The notes beneath the pieces were generated by a model. The model worked only from the letters and a program-made list of their open reading frames with translations, was not told where the DNA came from and ran no database searches. The translations under genes and the position numbers were made by a program. A stretch of DNA of 26,344 bases, from NCBI GenBank assembly GCA_964520045.1, contig CAZFMJ010000036.1, positions 1 through 26,344 of the forward strand. The letters are read 5' to 3'. This DNA comes from CAZFMJ01 sp964520045 (GTDB taxonomy: Bacteria; Elusimicrobiota; Elusimicrobia; Elusimicrobiales; CAZFMJ01). Within the stretch, counting starts at the first letter, position 1. Each line of letters starts with the position of its first letter. Below are positions 1 to 7,892 of this stretch, in pieces.

Positions 1-544
1 GCCGAACCGCCGGAATTATTCCGGAAACCATTCCCCCGCCCGCCGGCGCCCATCCCGGAGGATCGGCATTAAAATAGCGCCGGTAAGACGCGCAGCCGGC
101 GAAAAGCCTCACCGCCAATTCGTCCGGCCGGTCCGGCCATGGAACCTCGGCGGGCTTCCCCTGCCAATTTACGTCGGAACTGCCGGGCATAAAAAGAAGC
201 CCGAGAACAGGATCCCCGGGAAGACGCAAGATTATTTCGGCTTTTCCTTTTGACGACAGCTTTTCAAGCTTCGCAAAATTTTTCTTGGATATTGAAGGGG
301 GCGCGATTGTCAGCCTGAAATTCTCCGACTCCCCAATTTTATCAAGAACCGCCTCCCAGTCTGATTTTGCGCCGGGAATCCAGAGAACCGCCTTTTCTCC
401 GGCCGCAATATGGCCGCATAAAAGCAAATAAACCGCCAAAATGAAGCTCGCCCGCGCTAAAGCGCGGGGTTTCCGAGCGGAATCCCTCTGTAGCCCGCCG
501 CAGACGAGGCGAAGGAGGATAAAATTTACCGTTTTTTTTATCAT
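1..544 (-). CDS. Exported protein with GH57-like N-terminal region (partial, runs off window)
   Basis: An open minus-strand frame runs from an ATG at 544 to the left edge (181 codons) with no stop. Its ATG overlaps the TGA of the upstream CBM48-like gene in an ATGA arrangement, which implies translational coupling. After a basic, poorly conserved leader comes a hydrophobic stretch (about residues 36-50, SFILAVYLLLCGHIAAG), probably a signal peptide or anchor. The next part (KLEKLSSKGKAEIILRLPGD, then PVLGLLFMP) resembles the GH57 region in which 'G..E' is followed by an H/D-P-LLPLL segment. The later PPGWAPAGGG resembles the GH57 'P.G.W.PE' block, but the usual Glu is not there. The carbohydrate-binding neighbour fits a glycan role. 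The coding frame is convincing; the family call is tentative, and a non-catalytic GH57/deacetylase-like protein is possible. Confidence 0.6.
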   Translation of the reverse strand, partial: MIKKTVNFILLRLVCGGLQRDSARKPRALARASFILAVYLLLCGHIAAGEKAVLWIPGAKSDWEAVLDKIGESENFRLTIAPPSISKKNFAKLEKLSSKGKAEIILRLPGDPVLGLLFMPGSSDVNWQGKPAEVPWPDRPDELAVRLFAGCASYRRYFNADPPGWAPAGGGMVSGIIPAVR

Positions 545-1029
545 TGCACCGTTATAACGGAAGTCTGCCGGCCGGAATGATATCCGGTCATGGGATTTTT
601 TATGTCGATCATGGGAACATCGTCCACATAATAAAGATAATTATATCTGCCCGGGGGAAGCGGAACTACGGCTTCCCATACGCCGTTTTTTCCACGGCTC
701 AATTTAAAATCCTGCGGGCTCCACTTATTAAAATCGGCGGCGATATTTACATATTTAGCGGAAGGCGCTTCCAGCGAAAAGGTTATATATTTAACTTCGG
801 CAGGCGCTTCCCTTTCCGGTTCCATCTCCTGCAAACGATGTTCGGCCGGAACACGGGAAGTTTTTGCGGGCTTAATAACACCCACATCCCATGATTTTAT
901 AAAGCTGAAATATTTCCTGCCTGCGTTATAAAACACCACCGAAGGCACGGACAGCAGAATCAGCAAAAAAAACGCGGCGGACCAGACGATGCGCTTCTTT
1001 TCCGTGCTCATAACTTTATTGTTCCTCAT
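541..1029 (-). CDS. Membrane-anchored glycogen-binding (CBM48/AMPK-like) domain protein
   Basis: This is a 162-residue protein. It has a short basic N-terminus, one membrane helix (about residues 14-34, IVWSAAFFLLILLSVPSVVF), a Pro/Glu-rich linker, and a C-terminal early-set beta-sandwich at about residues 80-162. The domain shows the usual pattern of the CBM48/AMPK-beta glycogen-binding family: 'ITFSLEAPSAKYVNIAADFN', then KWSPQDFKL, W-E-A-V-V-P-L-P-P-G-R-Y-N-Y-L-Y-Y-V-D and a terminal strand. It probably binds alpha-glucans or acts as an accessory module on the periplasmic face. Both ends overlap neighbours by 4 nt (ATGA with the radical SAM gene upstream and with the GH57-like gene downstream), so the three form one operon. 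The single domain has no catalytic part. A start at M7 (MSTEKK) is also possible. Confidence 0.8.
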   Translation of the reverse strand: MRNNKVMSTEKKRIVWSAAFFLLILLSVPSVVFYNAGRKYFSFIKSWDVGVIKPAKTSRVPAEHRLQEMEPEREAPAEVKYITFSLEAPSAKYVNIAADFNKWSPQDFKLSRGKNGVWEAVVPLPPGRYNYLYYVDDVPMIDIKNPMTGYHSGRQTSVITVQ

Positions 1030-1688
1030 TGTTGCTCGGCGCCCAACGCCGGCCTGACCCTGAAGCCCGCGCCCATTTTTTCGGCCAGCCTTCGGCAGGC
1101 CTCAATATCAACAACCGGATTTTCCACGGCAGTCACTATCGTTTCAGGAATTACCTTCGCGCAGGCGCGCGTGAATTCAAGCGCTTTTTTATAGCCGTTT
1201 TTCTTTACTCCGTTCAACGGCCGCATGAGTGCGATCCATTGAACGGAATCCGCGGTATTAAGACTTATATGCACCGCGTCTATGTTTCCCTTTAAGTCTT
1301 TCGCTATATCCCTCTTCCAGATAAGACTGCCCAGTCCGATGGTATTGAGCCTTATTCTTATGCCGGACGGCACGCTGTTTTGTTTATCCGGACCCGCCTT
1401 TCTTATCGACCGGCATATTTCCAGAAGCCGGGAAAGCTCCATCGTGGGCTCGCCGTATCCGCAGAACACCAATTCATAAAACGGTTTCTTCTTCCAGCTT
1501 TTTTGTATCTGCCCTACTATCCGCTCTGTTTCCGGCTTTGCTCCCTTCAAGTTCAGATTATATCCCCTGTATTTCATTTTCCAGCTTTTCTTCATGCAAA
1601 AAACACATGCCACGGGGCAGGCATTCGTAAGGTTTATATATACGCCGTCCTTATATCTATAAACAGTATCCGCCGTAATTTTAGCCAC
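1026..1688 (-). CDS. Radical SAM protein, TatD-associated type
   Basis: A 220-residue radical SAM enzyme whose CxxxCxxC cluster motif (C24, C28, C31 in 'TNACPVACVFC') would bind the 4Fe-4S cluster and SAM. 'VFCGYGEPT' at about residues 91-99 is the GGE-type motif. The order 'YINLTNACPxxCxFC ... FCGYGEPT ... RLNTIGLG ... HISLN' matches the small radical SAM family usually found beside or fused to TatD nucleases (TIGR04038-like), but no tatD gene is visible here. The start codon is GTG at 1686-1688. There is no Shine-Dalgarno; a TAGAAT hexamer ends 6 nt before the GTG, so a leaderless transcript is possible. It is the first gene of the operon with the CBM48-like and GH57-like genes. The substrate is unknown. 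Confidence 0.82.
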   Translation of the reverse strand: MAKITADTVYRYKDGVYINLTNACPVACVFCMKKSWKMKYRGYNLNLKGAKPETERIVGQIQKSWKKKPFYELVFCGYGEPTMELSRLLEICRSIRKAGPDKQNSVPSGIRIRLNTIGLGSLIWKRDIAKDLKGNIDAVHISLNTADSVQWIALMRPLNGVKKNGYKKALEFTRACAKVIPETIVTAVENPVVDIEACRRLAEKMGAGFRVRPALGAEQQ

Positions 1689-1734
1689 GAAATTATTCTA
1701 CCATTTTTGCAAAAACTCTTTCGCTGCCCCCCCC

Positions 1735-1768
1735 GAAAAAACAAAGAGCCGCTGATAATCAGCGGCTC
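1735..1768 (-). terminator. Intrinsic terminator of the cyclophilin gene
   Basis: A near-perfect palindrome lies at 1746-1768 (arms GAGCCGCTGAT / ATCAGCGGCTC). On the minus strand it is followed by CTTTGTTTTTT. It begins 24 nt past the stop of the peptidyl-prolyl isomerase gene and separates that gene from the radical SAM operon. Confidence 0.9.
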
Positions 1769-1792
1769 CCTGCTTAAAAATATTCCGAGACG

Positions 1793-2506
1793 CTATTCCA
1801 AACCAGCGCTTAGTATGTAATCAAGACTTGTAAAGTCCTTTTTGAGATACGAATTGCCTTCCGACTGTATTCTGCCCTGGTCCGGCCCGCGCCCGGAAGG
1901 AGCGCCGTCGCCGTAGCCGCTGTAAAGGCCGTCCACAATATTCATGCCGTCCACAACCTGTCCGAACGGGATAAACCCCATGGAATCGAGACGGTTATTA
2001 TCGACATAGTTTATGAACAGCTGGGTGGTTCTTGTGTTGGGACCGGCCGTGGCGTATGTAATATATCCCCTTTTGTTCGACTGGCCCGCGGGGATATCGT
2101 CCTGAAGATTCGCCATTTTCCATTTTGCGCTCACCTCGGGATTGCCGTGTATTCCGAACTGCACCATGAAACCGGATACCACCCTGAAGAAAGCGATATC
2201 CTTGAAATAGCCGATTTTTGCCAGATTGTAAAATCTGTCCGCGCCGACAGGCGCCCATTTTCTTGTGGTTTCGATCACAAAATCGCCTTTCGTCGTTTTA
2301 AACCGCACCTTAAACTTTTCAGGCGCTTTTTCCTTGGCCAGCGCCGGATTCAGAAGCGCTGAGCCCGATTCTGCGGCGGGTGTGTTTTGCATTGTGTTCT
2401 CCTCAGGCTGGGCCGTATTGACGGATTCCTGCGCTACCTGCGGTTTGCAGGCGGCCAAAGATACCGCGAACATAAATACAGCGATTTTAGCCGTAAATTT
2501 ACCCAT
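1793..2506 (-). CDS. Cyclophilin-type peptidyl-prolyl cis-trans isomerase lipoprotein
   Basis: A 237-residue lipoprotein. The signal peptide ends in a good lipobox, S-L-A-A-C with the lipidated Cys at 20. A linker rich in Gln, Pro, Asn and Glu (about 21-65) follows, then a cyclophilin domain (about 66-235). Visible family blocks are 'FVIETTRKWAPVGADRFYNL', 'FFRVVSGFMVQFG', 'RGYITYATAGPNTRTTQLFI' and 'MGFIPFGQVVDGM'. The QFG block keeps the residues around the active site. The enzyme should speed proline isomerisation of exported proteins in the periplasm. A strong Shine-Dalgarno (GAGGAGGGG) sits 4-10 nt before the ATG and a TATACT -10 hexamer lies upstream near 2549. It is followed by its own terminator and looks monocistronic. 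Confidence 0.93.
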   Translation of the reverse strand: MGKFTAKIAVFMFAVSLAACKPQVAQESVNTAQPEENTMQNTPAAESGSALLNPALAKEKAPEKFKVRFKTTKGDFVIETTRKWAPVGADRFYNLAKIGYFKDIAFFRVVSGFMVQFGIHGNPEVSAKWKMANLQDDIPAGQSNKRGYITYATAGPNTRTTQLFINYVDNNRLDSMGFIPFGQVVDGMNIVDGLYSGYGDGAPSGRGPDQGRIQSEGNSYLKKDFTSLDYILSAGLE

Positions 2507-2642
2507 GATCCCCTCCTCTGTTTGTCCTCAACTCTTACAGCCTAAAAAGTATACCAAAAAAACGACATCTCTTCACTTTTGTGAAAAAACCGGATAAACA
2601 CCGCTACCCCGAAAAATTAGGTTCACAATCCGCTGACAAATA

Positions 2643-3728
2643 TCATCGCGCGAAGGACGTTAAATGAAAAGACGGATATCTCCCGGCCGGACCGGCATTT
2701 CCCGCCGCTCTGGAAATTTTAATCATCTCCCGTCCGGCTATCGAGTATTCAAGAGTGCCGTCGCTGTCGGTTCGGTAAATTTTTGCGCCGACGGTTTTAA
2801 TCCTGGAAAGCGCTTCCTGCGTAGGATGGCCGTAAGGATTTTTTTCTCCGACTTCAATGTAGGCGGTTTTAGGCTTTACCGCCCTCAAAAACCGGCCGGA
2901 TGAAGAACTGGCGCTGCCGTGATGCGCCACTTTCAAAACATCCGACCGCAATTCGCTTCCGTATTCCGCCGTCAATTTGACCTCCATATCATCTTGTATG
3001 TCGCCCGCATACAGGATAGAGGTATTCTGATAAGTGACTTTTAATACGATGGAACAATTATTGAAGTCTCTGCTTTGCGTTTTTTGGCTGGGATTAGGAC
3101 AGCTGTTAAAAACCTTAACTTGAACCTCGCCCGGATCCCAATCCAGGGCATCCCCGGGAGAGGGATATGTGATGGAAACATCCGGAGTATTGCGGATCTG
3201 CTCCCGCAGAGCTTTCAGCGAAGAATTATTAGGATTCTCTATCCGTGTATCATAAAAATGCTTCACCCGCATATGATCGAAAACATACCGCAGACCGTTA
3301 TAGTGATCGGAATGCGGATGCGTCAAGACGACATAGTCGATCTTTGTAATGCCGCGCCGGGTCAAAAATTGAGCGATAGACGGCTCGTCCGCCCCGGACG
3401 AATCGCGCGGGCCTCCGTCGATAAGAACGTTCTTTCCATTAGGCAGTTCAATGTATTCGGAATCCCCCTGCCCCACGCTGATAAAATAGGCCTTCAGGTC
3501 CCTGCGCCAAGAGCCCGCCTCTCCGCCGGAAGGCAGGATCGTAAAAGTCCGGGGGAACGCCGGCGTCTCATTATTGATGTCTACTCCGAGGAAAGACCGC
3601 GGATCCAGACCTTGCAAGAAATTTTGATCTTTAAGGGATTCAAGCGGACCGGCAAAAACACATTGCGGACATAAAAAAAGTCCAAGAAAAAAAACCGCGA
3701 CAGAAAGCCGCGCATTTCTGCTCTTCAT
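2643..3728 (-). CDS. Secreted ComEC-type metallo-beta-lactamase-fold hydrolase
   Basis: A 361-residue protein with a signal peptide (cleavage probably after ...CVFA, residue 26). It has the MBL fold found at the C-terminus of the ComEC/Rec2 DNA-uptake channel, here as a free protein. Key residues visible are 'ISVGQGDS' (83-90), HPHSDH (H137-H142) as the metal ligands, 'LYAGDIQ' with D243, and 'KVAHHGS' with H269/H270. ComEC-like MBL domains often act as metal-dependent nucleases or phosphodiesterases; the substrate here is unknown. The Shine-Dalgarno GGGAGGGG lies just before the ATG. It is separated from the cyclophilin gene by 136 nt with no clear terminator, so read-through is possible. 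Confidence 0.88.
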   Translation of the reverse strand: MKSRNARLSVAVFFLGLFLCPQCVFAGPLESLKDQNFLQGLDPRSFLGVDINNETPAFPRTFTILPSGGEAGSWRRDLKAYFISVGQGDSEYIELPNGKNVLIDGGPRDSSGADEPSIAQFLTRRGITKIDYVVLTHPHSDHYNGLRYVFDHMRVKHFYDTRIENPNNSSLKALREQIRNTPDVSITYPSPGDALDWDPGEVQVKVFNSCPNPSQKTQSRDFNNCSIVLKVTYQNTSILYAGDIQDDMEVKLTAEYGSELRSDVLKVAHHGSASSSSGRFLRAVKPKTAYIEVGEKNPYGHPTQEALSRIKTVGAKIYRTDSDGTLEYSIAGREMIKISRAAGNAGPAGRYPSFHLTSFAR

Positions 3729-3800
3729 TTACCCCTCCCAGGGAATTGCGCAGAGACAATATTAAATTAGGCCCCCTTCGGGGGCAACTTTTCCAGATTT

Positions 3801-4113
3801 ACCGCAAAGAACGCAAAGAATTTACGCAGAGAAACGCAAAGAACTATAAATTACTATTTCATTCGGTGTTGGGTTTCAATTATAACACTCTGCCCAAACA
3901 ATCCTTCCCGCCACACAACTCGGCGGGTCCGCCAACGCTGTAGTGTCGGAAAAAGCAATGAGTTTGGACTGACCCATTCTCAAAGCCTTTAAGGAATGAA
4001 TGGGGCTGATTTTTATGATTAAATGTGATTTTTTGTTTGCAAAAATTTTTTCTGCAATTTCTTAATATTTGCACCCATCCGCGTCTATCATACTTATCTG
4101 CGTAGTCTGCGTT
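3801..4113. repeat. Repeat island: MITE-like palindromic element (copy 1) between ACGCAGA/ACGCAAAG repeats
   Basis: No gene is convincing between 3729 and 4125. The stretch holds a GCCCCC-TTC-GGGGGC hairpin (3771-3785) and short iterated units CGCAAAGAACGCAAAG...ACGCAGAGAAACGCAAAG (3801-3844). Next is a palindromic element at 3893-4004, and then units that read in the opposite direction (4078-4113; AACGCAGACTACGCAG on the minus strand). The element carries GGCGGGTCCGCC (3922-3933) and a hairpin with CCCATTC/GAATGGG arms (3973-4004). Its first 22 bases (3893-3914) are identical to the reverse complement of 11601-11622, so it is a dispersed family. Confidence 0.75.
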
Positions 4114-4125
4114 CTAGGTATTGCC

Positions 4126-5151
4126 TTAGATTTTGCCGAGATCTTTTATATATGCTTCCACCAGATCAGCGGTGGCTTTCATCCCTTTTATATGCGTGCG
4201 CTCAACCCCATGCGAAGCCGACACCCCGGGGCCTATAATTCCGGCCCTGAAATCATAGCCCGCGCGGATAGCGGCGGCGGCGTCCGAGCCGTAAAACGGA
4301 AAAATATCCACCACGTAAGGTATTCTGTTTTTCTCAGCCAGCTTAACAAGCCTGCGCCGCATTTCATAATCCTGCGGCCCGGTCGAATCTTTCGCGCATA
4401 TGGACACCGCCGTTTCCTTCCCCCCCACGTTTTTGCCTATCACGCCCATATCCACCACAAGCATCTCCCGCACCGATGCCGGAAACCCGCAGGAAGCGCC
4501 GTGCCCGACTTCCTCATAATTGGAAAAGAAAAAAGCGGCGGAACAGCCGCTGAGACCTGCGCCGAGTTTTTCAATAACATAAAGCATGGCCGCGGCGCCC
4601 GCTTTATCATCCAAAAATCTTGATTTTATATATCCCGTCGGAACAAATTCAAGCCTGGGATCAAAGAACACATAATCGCCGGCCGTTATCCCCAGCTTTT
4701 TCGTGTCCTTTTCGCTGAACGCTTCCGCATCTATTCTTATATGCATGTTGTCCAGACGGCGCTCTGTCTTTCCGACCTCATTGTTTACATGAGCCGCGGG
4801 ATTGTCAAAAAGAAAAGTTCCGCGGAATTTTTTCCCGGAGCCAGTCATAACAGTGACATATTCGCCTTCGAAAGAAGGCAGAGGAAAACCTCCTATAATG
4901 GCGATGCGCAGCGTGCCGTCGCTGTTTATCCCGCTGACCATGCCGCCCAGCGTGTCTATATGACCGGCTATGACGGCCTGCGGATTTTCGCCGGCATAAG
5001 CCAAAAGCGCGCCCTTGTTCGTCAGGCGGGTTTTTAACCCCAGCGATTCGACCCTCTTTTTGATATGCTCCGTTATTTCCGCGGTATACCCGCTTGGCGA
5101 AGAAATGGACTGCAACTCCGAAAGTATTTCCGCGAGCCGTTCCGTTTTCAT
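4126..5151 (-). CDS. M42 family metallopeptidase (glutamyl aminopeptidase/FrvX-like)
   Basis: A 341-residue cytosolic aminopeptidase of the M42 family, which form large tetrahedral particles that trim peptides. The co-catalytic metal site is intact by inspection: H64 and D66 in 'AGHIDTLGG', D181/D182 in 'SRFLDDKAG', E213/E214 in 'NYEEVGHGAS', D234 in 'VVDMGVIG', and H320 in 'VERTHIKG'. Length and order match the family. A Shine-Dalgarno AGGGGA lies 6 nt before the ATG. A good promoter (5196-5224) reads into it, divergent from argF. No clear terminator follows; it ends in the repeat island. Confidence 0.93.
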   Translation of the reverse strand: MKTERLAEILSELQSISSPSGYTAEITEHIKKRVESLGLKTRLTNKGALLAYAGENPQAVIAGHIDTLGGMVSGINSDGTLRIAIIGGFPLPSFEGEYVTVMTGSGKKFRGTFLFDNPAAHVNNEVGKTERRLDNMHIRIDAEAFSEKDTKKLGITAGDYVFFDPRLEFVPTGYIKSRFLDDKAGAAAMLYVIEKLGAGLSGCSAAFFFSNYEEVGHGASCGFPASVREMLVVDMGVIGKNVGGKETAVSICAKDSTGPQDYEMRRRLVKLAEKNRIPYVVDIFPFYGSDAAAAIRAGYDFRAGIIGPGVSASHGVERTHIKGMKATADLVEAYIKDLGKI

Positions 5152-5195
5152 GTTTTATTCCCCTGAGTTTTCGAGATCTTTTTAAAACCCTATTA

Positions 5196-5224
5196 ATAAT
5201 AACTCTTTTTCCGTTAATTCACAA
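5196..5224 (-). promoter_or_regulatory. Sigma70-type promoter for the M42 peptidase gene
   Basis: On the minus strand TTGTGA (5224-5219) and TATTAT (5201-5196) are separated by 17 nt. They lie about 45 nt upstream of the peptidase ATG, which leaves a leader of roughly 38 nt. Confidence 0.6.
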
Positions 5225-5251
5225 AACCCGCCCGCCCTGATACTTCGAGCT

Positions 5252-5281
5252 TTGACAAATCTATGTCTAAAAAAATATGAT
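5252..5281 (+). promoter_or_regulatory. Sigma70-type promoter for argF
   Basis: A perfect TTGACA (5252-5257) and TATGAT (5276-5281) are separated by 18 nt. Transcription should begin near 5288, before the Shine-Dalgarno that supports the 5338 start. That makes a start at 5287 unlikely. Confidence 0.75.
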
Positions 5282-5337
5282 TTTACATGGAAAACCGGGA
5301 GATGGGAAAAGGCAAACGGAAGAAAAAGGAGATTTTT

Positions 5338-6324
<987 letters not shown>

Positions 6325-6416
6325 AACAGGCTGAAGACTGAAGGAAAACAAAAAAAGGACAAGCAATAAACACCGCCGAAAATATAATTTACGTGTTCAT
6401 GACAGCCCCTTTTTCA

Positions 6417-7187
6417 TCAAAAGAGATAATCAGACAGCGGAACGAACCTGAAAATATTTATAAGCGCGCCCGCTCCCAGCCACGGACCAAAGGGGATGGG
6501 GTCGCCCATGTCCGCTTTCTTCAAAATTTTTAAAGTTATGCCGTAAACCGCGCCGAACGCAGTAGCAAGCATGAAACTGGAAACAGCCCCCTCCCAGCCC
6601 AAAACGGCGCCTATGCCTGCCATAAGCTTCAAATCGCCTCCGCCCATGGCTTCCTTTTTGAAAATTTTCTCGCCCGCCGCGGCGATGATCCACATCATTA
6701 AAAACCCTGCGGCGGCGCCCGACAGGGACTGAAAAATTTTAGACGCGGCCGCGCCGGATAAATTAGGATTTGCAAAAGAAAATAAAACCCCGAGGCCGGC
6801 GAGCCCGAGAGAAAGCTCGTTGGGAATTATAAAAAGCTCAAGATCGATAAAAGTCATCGCGATAAGAAAATAACAGGCCAGAATACAGGCCGCCATCCAA
6901 ATCCATTGCCCCTGCCAGCGGAACGCCATTACGGCCGTTATGATACCCGCAGTAAGCTCTACCACGGGATATCTTAAGGAAATTTTGTTAAAACAATGCC
7001 GGCATTTGCCTGCCAGTAATATATAGCTTATCAGCGGAATATTGTCATAAAATGCCACTGTTTTTTTACATGAAGGACAAAACGAGCGCGGAGCTACAAG
7101 AGAGAGATTTTTAGGCAGCCGGTATATGCAGACATTCAGAAAACTCCCGATTATCGATCCTAATGTAAAGAAGATAAATGAAAACAT
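6417..7187 (-). CDS. pilD: Type IV prepilin peptidase / N-methyltransferase
   Basis: A 256-residue inner-membrane aspartic protease that cleaves and N-methylates type IV pilin and pseudopilin leaders. The N-terminal part (about 1-100) has the zinc-binding CPSC...CRHC pairs (C37, C40, C62, C65) of the methylase domain. The A24 protease part has both catalytic Asp residues, D115 in 'TFIDLELFIIPNE' and D185 in 'MGGGDLKLMAG'. About seven to eight hydrophobic segments are visible. The ATG has no Shine-Dalgarno and lies only 16 nt past the 3' end of a tRNA-Leu gene on the same strand. It is convergent with argF. Together with pilB in this window it indicates a type IV pilus or type II secretion system. 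Confidence 0.95.
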   Translation of the reverse strand: MFSFIFFTLGSIIGSFLNVCIYRLPKNLSLVAPRSFCPSCKKTVAFYDNIPLISYILLAGKCRHCFNKISLRYPVVELTAGIITAVMAFRWQGQWIWMAACILACYFLIAMTFIDLELFIIPNELSLGLAGLGVLFSFANPNLSGAAASKIFQSLSGAAAGFLMMWIIAAAGEKIFKKEAMGGGDLKLMAGIGAVLGWEGAVSSFMLATAFGAVYGITLKILKKADMGDPIPFGPWLGAGALINIFRFVPLSDYLF

Positions 7188-7203
7188 TTTTAATAAAAAC
7201 CAT

Positions 7204-7287
7204 TGGGCGGGGAGGGACTTGAACCCTCAAGGACTTTCGTCCATACGGTCCTGAGCCGTACGCGTCTGCCAATTTCGCCACCCGCCC
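7204..7287 (-). tRNA. tRNA-Leu (anticodon CAG)
   Basis: An 84-nt class II tRNA read on the minus strand. The acceptor stem is GGGCGGG/CCCGCCC with discriminator A. The anticodon arm is TACGG-CTCAGGA-CCGTA, giving anticodon CAG (Leu, codon CUG). There is a long variable arm (TGGACGAAAGTCCT), and the T arm is GAGGG-TTCAAGT-CCCTC. The CCA end is not encoded (ATGG follows). Confidence 0.96.
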
Positions 7288-7340
7288 GGAAAACATCCTT
7301 AATAAACAGCAGGTCATTCTGATGTGCATGAGAAGAATGG

Positions 7341-7365
7341 CCCGTCTTCCATCTCCCTTCTGCCT
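7341..7365. repeat. Degenerate heptad array (CCGTCTT/CCATCTC type)
   Basis: CCGTCTT-CCATCTC-CCTTCTG-CC is a short, decayed version of the 7-nt repeat seen near 9673, 9749, 12857 and 14834. It lies between the divergent tRNA-Leu and smpB genes. Confidence 0.5.
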
Positions 7366-7418
7366 TTCTCATAATATGTTACAATTTTTAGAGCTGTTTT
7401 TAAAAATCACGTCCGTTT

Positions 7419-7892
7419 ATGAGCGAAAAAAAAGAAGACAAAACGCCGGTCGCCACAAACCGCAGAGCGCGGCACAATTTCCATGTTTTAGACACCTTGG
7501 AAGCCGGCCTGTCGCTGACAGGCCCGGAAGTTAAATCTTTACGCCTGAAACAAGCCAGCCTTGACCAGAGTTTCGCCAGACTTGAAGGAAGCGAAGCTCT
7601 TATTTACGGCCTTCACATAGCACCCTACGCCTTTGACACCCTGCGGCAGTCTGAACCGCTCCGGACCCGCAAACTTCTGCTCAACAGGAAAGAAATAAAA
7701 AAACTGATAGGGCAGACTTCGGTAAAAGGAATGGCGCTCATACCCCTTGAGCTCTACTTCCGCAGAGGCTGGGCAAAGGTTCTTCTCGGTCTTTGCAAAA
7801 ACAAACAGGCCCCGGATAAGCGCGACGACATAAAAAAACGCGATATGGCCCGCGAAGTGGGAAAAGAATTCAAAGGAAAATACCGGGGATGA
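7419..7892 (+). CDS. smpB: SsrA-binding protein SmpB
   Basis: A 157-residue protein that binds tmRNA and brings it to stalled ribosomes for trans-translation. Family blocks in order: 'RARHNFHVLDTLEAGLSLTG', then 'PEVKSLR', 'RTRKLLLNRKEIKKL', 'GMALIPLELYF', 'WAKVLLGLCKNK', and a basic tail '(D)IKKRDMAREVGKEFK'. Length and order are standard. There is no strong Shine-Dalgarno; a TACAAT hexamer at about 7379-7384 may be the -10. Its TGA overlaps the ATG of the next gene (ATGA), so smpB and the glycosyltransferase are co-translated. The tmRNA gene itself is not in this window. Confidence 0.95.
   Translation: MSEKKEDKTPVATNRRARHNFHVLDTLEAGLSLTGPEVKSLRLKQASLDQSFARLEGSEALIYGLHIAPYAFDTLRQSEPLRTRKLLLNRKEIKKLIGQTSVKGMALIPLELYFRRGWAKVLLGLCKNKQAPDKRDDIKKRDMAREVGKEFKGKYRG

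Noticed and set aside
3746..4074. Short open frames in the repeat island
   Set aside because: Their composition follows the ACGCAAAGA repeats and palindromes. There is no Shine-Dalgarno or family similarity.
5287..5337. Longer N-terminus of ornithine carbamoyltransferase
   Set aside because: The predicted transcription start lies at about 5288 and the Shine-Dalgarno fits the ATG at 5338. The extension is not family-like.
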